Source of the DNA: Zygnema cylindricum
Lineage: Eukaryota; Streptophyta; Zygnematophyceae; Zygnematales; Zygnemataceae
Length of the DNA stretch: 64,000 nucleotides
NCBI GenBank assembly: GCA_037447655.1
Contig: JBBHKE010001325.1
Span: 124,001 to 188,000, forward strand
Direction of reading: 5' to 3'
Part shown: positions 34,974 to 46,832 of the stretch, in pieces
Position numbering within the stretch: the stretch's first letter is position 1
How the letters are laid out: every line of letters starts with the position of its first letter
Position numbers and translations under genes: made by a program
Notes under the pieces: generated by a model
Database searches by the model: none
Told to the model about the DNA's origin: nothing
The model's input: only the letters and a program-made list of their open reading frames with translations

Positions 34974-35668
34974 CCCCCAAATTTATCCTTAAATCAAGAG
35001 TCTCCACTAAGTTCCTCATAAAATCTACATCTTTTGAACTCATATTTTTATCCATGATAATTACCCCATTTTTTGAACTTTCCTCACTCTCTCCCACATA
35101 ATTCTTTCTATTTTTATTCCCAAAATATATTTCTCCTCCCCTAAACTTTTAATCAAATATTCCTCTTCTCCCCTATCCTTTAGAGCCCCCTTTAGATTTA
35201 CTTCTCCCATTTTCTCAGAATCCGTTGAAGCCTCCCTTTCCGACGAGTTTTCTGTTTCCAAAATATGTATGAAACTATCCTCAATAATTTGAGCTCCCTC
35301 AAGTTTCTCCTCTCTCTTTAATTCCCTTATACCTCCAAAAGCACATTGTTGCTTTCGTGGAATTTCTGTGTGCTTTTCTTTCTTCCCTGTATTACCGATG
35401 CGGAGAAGCTCCCAAAAAATCTTCATCCTCGTTCTCCTCTTCCCCTTGTTCCTCTTCATCAACATTTTAACTTCTAATTTCTTCCAAACTAGGACACTCC
35501 TCTATATAGTGACCCGGCTCCCTACAAAAGATGCAAACCCCTTTTTTCAAAGCTCCCGTTGCATTTCCTCTCCCTCTCTTTCCACCAAAATTCTGATAAG
35601 GTTTACCTTTGTTTTTCTTCCTCTCATCACGCGTCCGCTCGTCACCGCCGTTCCTCCCATCACACTTC
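34974..35668 (-). pseudogene. Middle fragment of the outer element's gag frame
   Basis: On the minus strand this reads as the acidic and zinc-knuckle part of the gag-only family (KHTEIPRKQQCAFGGIRE at about 35340), followed leftward by the RT-like trace SLGEEKYILGIKIER. Several frameshifts. It is bounded by two Copia insertions. Confidence 0.8.
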
Positions 35669-36716
35669 TGTAGAAATTAATGATTTTTAAGTATTTTCTA
35701 GTTCTGAATAGAAATAAAGAAGCCGAGGCAGTCTACCTCTAACTTCTCTCTCCAACTCTCAAACTTGTCGCAGTCACTGAGAAATTGGAGAGGAAGCTAG
35801 AGCCATGGCTACCTAGGCTATCCTCAGGTTTACGGGAAATTTATATTAGTCTAGGGATTAATTACTAAAAGGTATGTGCTGTCGACAGGATTTGATCCTG
35901 GTACTTGACGGCCGTTAGAGAGTAAATAGCCGGTAGCCTTAGCCATTAAGTCTACAAGTAGTCTTACATAGTATATAGTACGATAATGATTTAAACATGT
36001 ACACGCAAGATAAATCATTTAACTATAACTGTTAACGGGATACATAGATATGGTAGTGTAAAAGTACGAATTGCGGTACAGATAAGAAATCAATACCGCA
36101 CATTGATTTCGTAAGCGAAACAAATACCGCGCATGCATTTATTACGGCTACGATCAAATGCGAGTTTAACCGGACAGCCGGAATTAGCGCCGAGATCGCG
36201 GAAGGAGAATTCGGCGGTTTGTGGGCATCGCCACATCGGATGACACGTGGCGATGTAACATTGGAGCGCGGCATCTCCGAGGATTAAAGGAGCGAATCCG
36301 GATATTCCACGTGTGGACATTTAGGCCATGTCGTACAATGTCCGTACATAAAGTACACCGGCAGCTGTACTTTTGCGTACGAAACTGTATTCTGATTGGT
36401 TCCCTACATTAGTAGATAGAGTCTGTGAGAGAGATAGGACTTAGAAAAATTAGAAGATAGGACCCTCTCTCCCAGAAAGCTTGTGTACAAAAGGTCAACT
36501 TTGACCCTCTATAACTTACTGCTCAGGGGAGCAAATTCAGAGATTCATTTTGCTATCGACTCAGGGGAGTCTTACCTTCACAGGGGTGAAGGTGGTCAGA
36601 GTTTTTGTCTGCCAAGGTGGCAGTTATTTTTGCTTAAACACAAAGGGGTCAGGATTATCCTAGAGGCTTCTTGGAAGCTGTCCACTCTGAGGACTTATGC
36701 AGGTCTCAGAGTTTCT
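35669..36716 (+). repeat. 5' LTR (1048 bp)
   Basis: TGTAGAAATTAATG to GAGTTTCT (terminal A changed to T). Antisense T-arm-like motif at 35886-35900. Confidence 0.92.
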
Positions 36717-36732
36717 GGTTATGGGCCCACAC
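36717..36732 (+). other. Primer-binding site, anticodon half of tRNA-iMet
   Basis: GGTTATGGGCCCACAC agrees with the anticodon arm complement over its first 14 bases. Confidence 0.7.
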
Positions 36733-39700
36733 TCTAGGGTACCAATCTTTAATGGAACTGGCTTCATATACTGGGAAAGTATGATGATAGGAGCTCTATG
36801 CGAAAAAAGGTTTTGGGGGATAGTGAGTGGACGATTGGGGCGTCCATCAAGTCTTGGAATTCCTCCGGGGTTTAAAGGAAGCAGATTCACTAGGAAAGAG
36901 GATTCACCTTCAACGGAGGAAACAAAGGAAGGAGAGGTGGTGGACAAAGGAAAGGAGAAGGAGGCGACCACACCAATAGCAACTGGTTTAGCATTCATGT
37001 CACCTATTCCGAGGAACGAGGAGAATGATACTGAAACCTGGGACTTCAACAATATGGCGGCAAAGCACTTCATCCTACGCCATCTCACTCAAGGACTTGC
37101 ATGTCATTATTAGCAGGTAGAAAGGGCATCCGATCTTTTGATGGCTCTCATAGAGATGTACCGAAGTGGTACGATTCAGCAACAACAGTTGGCTGATCAG
37201 AAAGTTAAGGAGTATGTATACAAAGGGGGAAATATGTTGGATTTTTGCAATGAGCTTGCTACACTCTTCATGGTGCTAGAGAGTGCGGGAAAAGTTTTTA
37301 GTGAAAAAGAAAAGCTTAACTGTTTACTGATGAAGTTACCTGATGAGTTCGAGAACATAGTCAACCGTGTGCAGGACTTGCCTAACTCAAGGTGGATATG
37401 GAACTCAGTGGTAGGGATGATTCTTGTTCGAGAGAATACGATTGAGATCCGAAGGGGAGGAAAGAGTGGCCAAGCCTTGGCAACAGCGACCAATTGGAGG
37501 AACAAGGATTCTTGGAAACCAGTCGGAAACTATGGGGGTTGGGAGCAGAAAAAACAGGTTGACGAGTTCGAACCAAGGGCTCCCAAAGGTTTATGTCATT
37601 TTTGTAAGAAACCGGGGCACTATATGGCAGAGTGCACTAAGCTAACCGAGCTTCGGTTAAAGGAGGGGCAGACCGGTGGTACCCCGAGAAGAAAGAAAAA
37701 GGCCCTTTTCACAGAGGTACTTGAGGCGGAATCCGAATACAAGGACGATGAGCTCCTTTTAGATGAGGAGTTGGAGGCGAAAACTGAGGTTGAAATTCCA
37801 CGAATGCAGAAATGTGCTTACGGTGGATTGAAAGGTGAAGCAGGCTGGATTATAGATTCAGGTGCCTCAATGCACATGTGTAAGGATAGGCACCTGTTCA
37901 CTAAGATAAGAAAGATTCCCACCGTAGAGATAGAGTACGGGGATGGGAGGATAGTCACCACTACTCTTGTAGGATCGGTAGATCTGAAAGTGTTAGTAGA
38001 AGGAAAGACATGCATATTAACATTCTCCGATGTATTGTTTATTCCGGAGCTGAACAAAAACCTTATCTCTACATCTGTATTAGATGATAAGGGTTTTTTT
38101 ACTAGCACTAGGGAAGGAGTCTTTACTGGTAGTTTTGAGGAGGATGTCTATTTCATTGTTAAGAAAGGTAGCCATGGGATGTTTAGGCTGATCTTAAGTA
38201 ATGAAACGAAGAAACTTTATTATGCTGGTGTTCATGATATTATGATGTGGCATAAGAGGCTTGGGCATGTGAATCTAGATAAGTTAAGAGAGATGAAAAA
38301 GATGGGAGTGGTGGAAGGGATTCAGTTCAGTGAGAGTGATGATATAAGTGATTGTAGTGGGTGTGCTCAAGGTAAAGCACACAGATTACCCTTTCCTAAA
38401 ACAGCCACCTACAAGGGAGAAAAACTTTTAGATCTAGTACACACAGATATTTGGGGACCGGCTAGAGTGCCCTCACCGGGGGGAAGAGATTTATGATGAC
38501 TATAACTGATGATTGGTCTCGGTATTCCCGGGTGTATTTTTTGAAAAACAAGTCAGAAGGTGAGGATTGTTTTAGACAATATAAAGCATGGAGCGAAAAA
38601 CTCCATGAAACTCCAATCAAGAGAGTAACGAGTGACAATGGTGGAGAGTATACTTCTAACCAGTTTGAGGATTTTTTGAGGGAAGATGGGGTCCAACACC
38701 AAAAGACAGTTCCAGAAAATCCGGAACAGAATTGGTAGAACACTAAGTGATAGTGCTAGAAGTATGTTGTCAGATAAAAAGATAGGAAAAAGATTTTGAG
38801 CAAAAGCAATGAACTGTGCTAATTATCTCAAGAATAGAGTTCTTACTTCAGCTATAAAAGATCAAACACCTTATGAGAGATGGATAGGCCGGAAACCAGA
38901 CATATCTCACTTAAAGGTTTTCGGCAGTCAAGTATTTAGTCTAGATACAGATCAGTCTAATTGGAAGCTAGATCCTAAAGGAAAACCGTGATACTTATTA
39001 GGATATGATGAAGATGTTATGGGATATAGAGTTTATGATCTAAAAAGGGAAGATATAATCTTAGTAAAACATCTAGTAGTTATGGATGAAGGAAAGTCTG
39101 TGGATCCCTTCAAATATACGAAGTCAGTAAAAATCAGATTTGAGTCAGAAAATTATGATGACTTTGAGCTTCCTAACTATCCAGGTTTTAGAGACGATGA
39201 CATTCTTGCAGGTACAAATCAGAATGAAAAGGACTCGGCTGTGGAAACTCCAGTGACAACTCTACCCGAAGCGGAAGACGTGGTGGAAATTGATTCGGAA
39301 TCAAGGGATAGGGGAGAAACCGAGTTTGTTCGAAAGAATCCACGAGAACCATCTATTCCGGCCTCGGATTTTGAGGGGGGAAGGAGAAGTAGTAAAAGAC
39401 TGCAAGAAAAACAGGTTAATAACAAGGTAACAAAACTATCGCATCAAGATGAACCTCAAACTTATGGAGAGGCGATGACTTGTCTAGAAAGAAATCGGTG
39501 GAAGACAGCCATCAATGAAGAGATGGCCTCAATTATGGCAGCCGATACTTGGGAGCTGGTGGATTGTCCACCTAATCGAAAACCAATCGGTTCTAAGTGG
39601 GTTTTCAAATTAAAATTGAACCCAGATAACACAATCTAGCGCTACAAGGCCCGACTAGTGGCAAAGGGATTTACACAAAAGGAGGGAATTGACTACGAGG

Positions 39701-41037
39701 AAACCTTTGCCCCGGTGGTCAGATTTCCCTCCGTCCGCATACTTCTCAGTCTGGCAGCAGCGAAAGACATGGTAGTGCACCAGATGGACATCAAAACAGC
39801 CTTTTTGCATGGAGAATTGGAAGAGGAGATCTTCATGCGACAACCCGAAGGGTTTGTGGAAGAAGGAGAGGAGAGTAAGGTATGCCGGCTGATTAAATCT
39901 CTTTATGGTTTGAAACAGGCGCCTCGACAGTGGAATAAGAAGCTTGATGAGTTTCTTATCGGTCAGGGATATATCCGGATCAGCTCAGATCACTCAATCT
40001 ATGTTTTCGAAGATGAGGAAGGTTTTATATTTATTGCAATTTATGTTGATGATTTGCTTGTTTTAAGTAAATCAATGGAAAAAATTAATAAACTGAAAAC
40101 CGATCTTAAGGGGAGATTTGAAATGAAGGATATGGGGGAAGCAAAATATATTTTGGGAATTCAAGTAGAGAGAGACCGAAAAAGAAAAATTATAATATTG
40201 ACTCAAAAGGAAGCAATAGGGAACATGCTTGAAAAATTTCAAATGGATAAAGCTAATAGTTGTACAACTCCAATGGAATTGAAGAAGGGAAGTGAGGGGA
40301 GTGAGGAAGAAGGAGTCATAGTCTTAGACGAGGAATTATCTCCTGAAGAACAGAAGTTCATGGAGACTATTCCTTACAGGCAAGTAGTGGGAAGTCTAAT
40401 CTATTTTATGAATTGTACCCGGCCGGATTTAGCTGCAGCTGTAGGAGTGCTGAGTAGAAGTCTAAATGCTCCCACTAAGAAGGATTGGGAGGCAGCTAAG
40501 AGAGTTCTTAGATACTTGATAGGAACTAGGGATCTATGGTTGCATTTGGGTGGGGAGAATACTGACATCACTACTTGGAGTGATGCTAGTTATGGTGATG
40601 CTCCGATGAGGAGATGCACTTCTGGATATGTGTTATATGTGGGTGATGGGGCTTGCTGTTGGAGTAGCAAACAGCAAAAGGTTATTGCTCAGTCCACCAT
40701 GGAGGCTGTGTATATGGCCTCTAGCTCTGCTGTAAAAGAATTGATGTGGGTCAAGTCTTTACTTGGTGAACTTGGTCATCTTAAGAGTGGTGTGCAGAAA
40801 ATATTTTGTGACAATCAAGCAGCAATCGCTATTTCTGCCAATCCTAAACATCATTTTAAAGCTAAACACATGGACATTAGACTCAGCTTTGTTAGAGAGA
40901 AAGTAGAAAATAAAATAATCAGTTTAGAGTACCGACCAGATAGTGAGATGGTAGCAGATATGATGACCAAACCTGTGCCTTCCCCTAAGCTAATTTTCTG
41001 CAGGGAGAAGTGTGGTCTGAAATTAAAGATTAACTAG
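36721..41037 (+). pseudogene. Copia gag-pol pseudogene (best-preserved copy)
   Basis: The frame opens at the ATG in the primer-binding site. Gag 36721 to about 37640 with an in-frame TAG at 37111 and zinc knuckle CHFCKKPGHYMAEC from 37594 (about residue 292). Protease DSGA at 37855-37866. Integrase: histidines at 38251 and 38266, cysteines at 38353 and 38362, catalytic Asp codons at 38446 and 38634. Breaks: a one-base loss in the G-run near 38480, a short deletion near 38735 after the catalytic Glu region, TGA at 38797, TGA at 38989. RT from about 39500 with TAG at 39637-39639 and then an intact frame (39658-41037) carrying YVDD at 40042-40053, and RNase H (SDASYGD, CDNQAAIAI) to the end. Six disabling changes in an otherwise full-length element. 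Confidence 0.92.
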
Positions 41038-41050
41038 AAAATAAGGGGAG

Positions 41051-42098
41051 TGTAGAAATTAATGGTTTTTAAGTATTTTCTAGGTCTGAATAGAAATAAA
41101 GAAGCCGAGGCTGTCTACCTCTAACTTCTCTCTCCAACTCTCAAACTTGTCGCAGTCACTGAGAAATTGGAGAGGAAGCTAGAGCCATGGCTACCTAGGC
41201 TATCCTCAGGTTTACGGGAAATTTATATTAGTCTAGGGATTAATTACTAAAAGGTATGTGCCGGCGACAGGATTTGATCCTGGTACCTGCCGGCCGTTAC
41301 AGAGATGATAGCCGGTAGCCTTAGCCGTTAAGTCTAGAAGTAGTCTTACATAGTATATAGTACGATAATGATTTAAACATGTACACGTAGGATAAATCAT
41401 TTAACTATAACTGTTAACGGGATACATAGATATGGTAGTGTAAAAGTACGAATTGCGGTACGGATAAGAAATCAATACAGCGCATTGATTTCGTAAGCGA
41501 AACAAATACCGGGCATGTAATTATTACGGCTACGATCAAATGCGAGTTTAATCGGACGGCCAGAATTAGCGTCGAGATCGCGGAAGGAGAATTCGGCGGT
41601 TTGTGGGCATCGCCACATCGGATGACACGTGGCGATGTAACATTGGAGCACGGCATCTCCGAGGATTAAAGGAGCGAATCCGGATATTCCACGTGTGGAC
41701 ATTTAGGCCATGTCGTACAATGTCCGTACATAAAGTACACCGGCAGCTGTACTTTTGCGTACGGAAATGTATTCTGATTGGTTCCGTACATCAGTAGATA
41801 GAGTCTGTGAGAGAGATAGGACTTAGAAAAATTAGAAGATAGGACCCTCTCTCCCAAAGAGCTTGTGTACAAAAGGTCAACTTTGACCCTCTATAACTTA
41901 CTGCTCAGGGGAGCAAATTCAGAGATTCTTTTTGCTATCGACTCAGGGGAGTCTTGCCTTCATTGGGGTGAAGGTGGTCAGAGTTTTTGTCTGCCAGGGT
42001 GGCAGTTATTTTTGGTTAAACACAAAGGGGTCAGGATTATCCTAGAGGCTTCTTGGAAGCTGTCCACTCTGAGGACTTATGGAGGTCTCGGAGTTTCA
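41051..42098 (+). repeat. 3' LTR (1048 bp)
   Basis: Follows polypurine AAAATAAGGGGAG (41038-41050). Ends GAGTTTCA. Antisense T-arm-like motif at 41268-41282. Confidence 0.92.
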
Positions 42099-42910
42099 GC
42101 TTCCATTAATCACCACCAGCTGTTAGTGCATTCACCATGTTACTTCCCCTACGAAGCTCTAAAGTGCTTTCCCTCACAACAATTATCTCCATGGTAGTGC
42201 TCCAAGTCCATGAGGAGCCATCAATTTCTTGCATACGGTTAATGATGTTTTCGTACTCAAATGGAGTTTCATGATTAGTGTGTTAATCTTTCTCTCCTTA
42301 GATTCTACATATCCCGCACTAGCAAGCTCAACATATAACGCAACAATATCATTGCAAAACTCTATCATGCTACCGCCTTTATAAACATAGGCCCCTGTTT
42401 CCTGTTTTACTAACTACTGCCTCTGTGTAGTCTCACTGTTATAAATCTGTGTTATTGTTTCCCAGATTTTTGAAGACTTCGATAGATTTCCAAGAGTGAT
42501 AGCTATGGACTTAGACACATTTCAAAGTATAAGATGTTTTGCTATAGTGTTCTTATACTCCCAAATTTTACTGTCGGTTTCTTCAGTTTTAGTTATAACC
42601 CCTACAAGTGGGACCGTAGCCTAAAGCCTAGCTCCCCTCATCATAGGTGTTCATTTGCCTTTCTCCCCTTTTCCCTCTTCCATGGCAATGATTTTCCCTT
42701 CACCTTCCGTTGCATCTAAAATCCGGTTGGTTTTCTGTGAAGCTCCAGATGAATCTCCGTAGTGAGCTCCACTAAAGCCCGGTGGCGGACACGTCACTTG
42801 TCCCGAAACAATTCCCCATAAGTGTTTTTGAAAAGTAATCCCTCCATCGTAAACTCCATATAAGTGAAGCCTGTTCCATCAAACATAGGCACCCTAGATG
42901 GTGGGCCCAT
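42099..42910 (-). pseudogene. N-terminal part of the outer element's gag frame
   Basis: On the minus strand the frame opens at the ATG in the primer-binding site (42908-42910) and reads the same Gag start as 23555 (GPPSRVPMFDGTGF). It is broken by a stop near 42515 and a missing stretch around 42240, then cut by the Copia copy at 42098. Confidence 0.8.
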
Positions 42911-42914
42911 AACC

Positions 42915-44097
42915 TGAAACTCTGACCTCCATTGGTTCTCAGAGTAGGCAGCTCTCAAAAAAGCTTATCTAGTTAAGGCCGACTCCAAGTTGATACAAAC
43001 CCAAATGATTGACCCTTTGACGATCAAAACCCCAATACAACTTCACCCTTGTGAAATAAGACTTTATGTGTGCTCATTTCCACCACAGAATGTAAAGTAA
43101 GAATATGAGTTTTGGACACATTCACCCACTTTGACTTTCCCTTAGAAATACAGCCACCCTAGCAAGCAGAAACTCTGACCGACAACACCCTTGTGTAGCA
43201 TGAACTCCCCTGAGTCCGCAGCAAAAAGAATCAGTGAAAATGGTCCACTGAGTGAGTAGTAATTAAATGGCAAAGTTTGCCTATTTATATAGATGCTCTC
43301 TGGGAGAGAGGTGACTACCTGGCAAAATTATTCTTAGTCCTAAAACCCCTCTCTAAGCTCCCTAGTACTGAGGTACGGTCTAATCGTAAGATTGTACCGT
43401 ACAAGAAAGTACAAGCACCGTCGTTCTTTCTGTACGGTCAATGTACGACATCGCCATAATGTGACATTTGTCACATCCGAAATTATCATTTTGCGTTTCG
43501 GAAATCCCGCAATCCTCGCGGATCCTGTCACGTGTCATTTGGCGTGGCGGTGCCTGAAAACGCGAAGTCGCCCACTCCAGAATCCCGGCTCGCACCACGG
43601 CCGTCGATTAAGACCGACATTTGAAATTGGTCGTCTAAATAATTGCGCCATATTTGTTTCACATTTGAAACAAATGCGCGATATCCGTTTTGAGATAACC
43701 CGTAGTCCGTACAATACAATGTTTCTATGTCTTACTATTCTGTTAAATGAATTAGTCTAACTATTTATGTTTATATTTTTATCGTACCCTATATATTCTA
43801 GCATAAGTCTTAGACTACACGATAAAGCTACCGGCTACCTAATTCTTGACGGACGGCAGGTATTAGGATCAAATTATGGGTCCGTCAAGACAGTTTTGGT
43901 AAACCTACCAAAAACTACAGCCTGTCTCTCTTTATAGGTAGCATGGGGAGCCATGGCTCTAACTGTCTCTCCAACCTTCAGTGACTGCGACAAGTGTGGG
44001 GGTTTGGAGAGTGGAGCGAGAGGCAGGCTGCTTTTGCTGACTTCCTCTTTATTAATTTTCCTTTTTTTCAGACCTAGAAAATACATACATTTCAACA
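42915..44097 (-). repeat. 5' LTR of the outer gag-only element (1183 bp)
   Basis: Minus-strand ends TGTTGAAATGTATG...GAGTTTCA; the complement of GGTTATGGGCCCACCA at 42899-42914 follows. T-arm-like motif at 43863-43878. Confidence 0.9.
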
Positions 44098-44554
44098 AGT
44101 TTGTACGTCGAAAATTAGACAAATTTTAAGAAAAATATAAAAGTCGCGAATACCACGTAGTTTTCGGAAAAAAAGTCCAAATCCGTACGAATAGGACAAC
44201 TAGGATGATTAGCGTCGCAAATCTGACACGGTAGTAACACTATTCATTTCGCAAATCTTAGGGAACGCGACAAATCGTAATTGTTGGCTTATTCATACGT
44301 CGTACATTATTGCAAAGTACATTAACGCTAATAACAATTAGAGTTGAAATTTTGTACTCTTTCGATTACGGGTGGGCACGGTTAGTTGCAAGAAATCGAG
44401 TTTCGGTTAACTTTAATTTTCGTAAACGCTGGTCGGTTAACGGTTAACAATTTTGGAGCGTGACATAACCCGGTCAGGCGTCGGTTAATAAGATTTTGAA
44501 AAAAAAAATACTGTCGGTTTCGGTTATGTAAAACTTTGACTTTTGCGATCTCTG
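44098..44554. other. Right part of the hAT-like element
   Basis: Contains GCGTCGCAAATCTGACACGG and TCGGTTAACGGTTAAC phrases found in the compact copy at 50491-51463, and ends in GCGATCTCTG. Confidence 0.7.
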
Positions 44555-45015
44555 TTCATTGGTACTACTTTTTTAGACATAAGTGCATTGTGTAGTCCTC
44601 AAAATTCGCCTTTCAATTCCAATCGTCGGATTAACAATCCGACAAGTGTGCACGGAGAAAAGACGTTTTAAGTGGCGAAAAAACATAGTAACAGTAATAA
44701 GAATAATATGGAGTGTTGCACATACTCGTGACCTATCGTGCCAATTTTTTTTTTTTTTTATCATGCTATAAATTGCGTATTGTAAAGGGAACAACAAGTA
44801 TTAGTGTTATATTTTTTGGCGTTGAGTTACATTGTTTACCGTTATTAACGTTTAAGGAGACATTGGTGTTAATGAGAAATTAGACTAATGCCAAATAGAC
44901 TATGTAGGAGACGTTGCAATTTTTTACTCCACTCCCTTAAATAGTGCACATGCGTGTTTGTTTCTTACGTCCTATTTCCTTCTAGTTTTATTCTCTCTTT
45001 GTTCGGTTCCCTATA
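44555..45015. repeat. Copy II of the dispersed repeat, right part
   Basis: Aligns with 3290-3935 (CGCCTTTCAATT, GCCAAATAGACTAT, TTCTCTCTTTGTTCGG). No gene. Confidence 0.65.
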
Positions 45016-45667
45016 TTTGTTTTTACCTTTCATTTTTTTTCCCATGTTCTTAAATAGTTTTACCATCGTGCTTCCTCAATAAAGTCTTTTCCTTAAATAC
45101 TGTTGTTGACAATATTTTACGATTTTATTAACAAAACAAGTCACACCCAAATCAATGTTATTAACTTTAGTAGTGGCGATGCATAGTATACAAATCTCTA
45201 TTGTATCGAAAAATATCGAGAGAAATTTTTTGTGCTACTACCTGTCCACTAATTGTTTGTATTTTGACAAACAAATATTGAGGAACAACTATAGTTGAAT
45301 TGCTATTGAGGAAACAAATAATTCTGGTACGAGGGTACAAATAATACTGTTGTTGAGGGTAAAAAATAAATTTTCAATTGTCAAATCAATTTGAACATTT
45401 AACGTTGGGATTTTCTATTATTTAGACAATCCTTCTAGAAACCCTAAAAAACTATGAAAACCCAAAAAAATCCTAAAAACCCTGAAACACCCTTAAAAAC
45501 CCAAAGGTATCCCATGATTTGAAACCCTTGAAAAGCCTGAACCCCTAGAAAAAGCCTTAAAACCCTAAAAAAAACTATAAAAAACCCCAGGAATTTCCTA
45601 TGATTCAAAACAATCGTACAAGTGATCTCAAAATTGGAAATGGTTTAGTACACAATATACTGTAAGT

Positions 45668-45668
<1 letters not shown>
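45016..45668. other. AT-rich intergenic with CCCTAAAA-like run
   Basis: 45434-45600 is rich in ACCCTAAAAA and AAACCCTTGAAA words, loosely like plant telomere repeats but irregular. A short CATCG-GCTT-AATAAAGTC phrase near 45065 resembles the 3' part of the retrotransposon near 53690. Confidence 0.5.
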
Positions 45669-45764
<96 letters not shown>

Positions 45765-45834
45765 TATGTATGTATCTATCTGTAGATATATGTATATATG
45801 TATATATATGTAGATCTATGTATATATATGTAGC
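45669..45834. repeat. (CA)n(TA)n and TATG microsatellite
   Basis: Simple repeats over about 165 bp. Confidence 0.95.
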
Positions 45835-46596
45835 AGTGTTGGGTATCGAGGACCATTTACTGATATTCGATACGTATCGAATTTTAGGTACCCGATAATC
45901 GATGTATCGCTTCGATATATCGAAAAGCTAGATATCGCGATATATCGAGGCTTTTTTAAAAAATTTAAAACTATTCTTGCTACTGATGTTAGTACTACTA
46001 GTGGTGCCGCTGCCAGTACTATTGCTACTGCAGTTGGTAGTTGTAGCTACTACTACTCCAAATTAATAAAAATAATAATATAAATTCACATTTTGTACAC
46101 TTCAAAAAATAAACCCTAAAATAAAAATAATATTAGTTGCTGGGAATGGATAAGCGGAAATGGCTACCAATCTGCCTGCAGATTGGTAGGTATTCCGGCT
46201 TGAACCCTTGAAACGATTCTGCAATTTTTTTTTTTGCAGGTCATACTTTGACTACGTAAGTGTGAACTTTTCATATGTGAAGTTCTCTACGTACTAAATA
46301 AGTTATTATATGAATTACACAATTAGTATTTTTTTGTCGGTTACGTTTTGCGGCGTCTACCTTTAAGTGACGGAACGAAAATCACGTCGTACGTGGCATA
46401 TCAGACAATTTGTCTTTTTCGCTAAAATAACACAGTATATAAAATATTAAATTTAAAATATATATATATATCGCAATATACATCGCGATAATTTATGTTG
46501 GTCCCGGTACGATGTATCGAGGAGTGTGCTCGATCGATATTCGATGTATTGAATATCGAAATTATCGCGATATGAATTTACCCAATACCCAACACT
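45835..46596. mobile_element. AGTGTTGGGTATCG element (762 bp)
   Basis: Ends AGTGTTGGGTATCG and AATACCCAACACT. The 10-bp flanks TATATGTAGC and AATATGTAGA agree at 8 of 10. It is inserted in the TATG microsatellite and related to 2405-3277. Confidence 0.7.
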
Positions 46597-46832
46597 AATA
46601 TGTAGATGAATATATATATGTATATGTATGTATATATATGTATATATATGTGTATGTATTTATATGTATGTATATATATATGTATATGTATGCATATATA
46701 TGTATATATATATGTATATGTATGTATATGTATGTATATGTATGTATATTTATGTATATTTATGTATATGTATGTATAAGTATGTATATGTATGCATATG
46801 TATGTATATGTATATGTGTATATATACCAAAC
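46597..46832. repeat. (TATG)n microsatellite, continued
   Basis: Tandem TATATGTATG units. The frames rich in Y, I, C, M here are artefacts. Confidence 0.95.

Larger units (their letters stand above)
35669..42098 (+). mobile_element. Ty1/copia-type retrotransposon, best-preserved copy (6430 bp)
   Basis: Equal-length LTRs (1048 bp each) at 35669-36716 and 41051-42098; flanks ACTTC and GCTTC (4 of 5). The two junctions join up in the reversed gag of the outer element (GATGAG... KRDER region). Confidence 0.92.
22122..44097 (-). mobile_element. Gag-only Copia derivative (outer element, split by insertions)
   Basis: Perfect 5-bp TSD AGTTT at 22117-22121 and 44098-44102; ends TG...CA read on the minus strand. 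5' LTR 42915-44097. Interior 42099-42914, 34974-35668 and 27661-28037. 3' LTR 26636-27660 plus 22122-22288. Taking out the three nested elements (22289-26635, 28038-34973, 35669-42098) leaves about 4.25 kb, the size of the sister copy at 22289. Confidence 0.88.
15221..44554. mobile_element. hAT-like element stretched by nested retrotransposons
   Basis: The left end CAGAGGTCGCAAACGG (15221) and right end GCGATCTCTG (44554) match the termini of a compact copy at 50491-51463. The 8-bp flanks are TTCATAAG and TTCATTGG (6 of 8 equal), and copy I reads GCATTCATTGG at the empty target, so the right flank is the original. Sequence belonging to the element itself is 15221-15839, 21880-22116 and 44098-44554; the remainder is LTR retrotransposons. 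No transposase frame is left, so it is non-autonomous or gutted. Confidence 0.65.

Noticed and set aside
45434-45600. Interstitial telomere array
   Set aside because: CCCTAAA-like words are irregular and A-runs vary; no tandem register.
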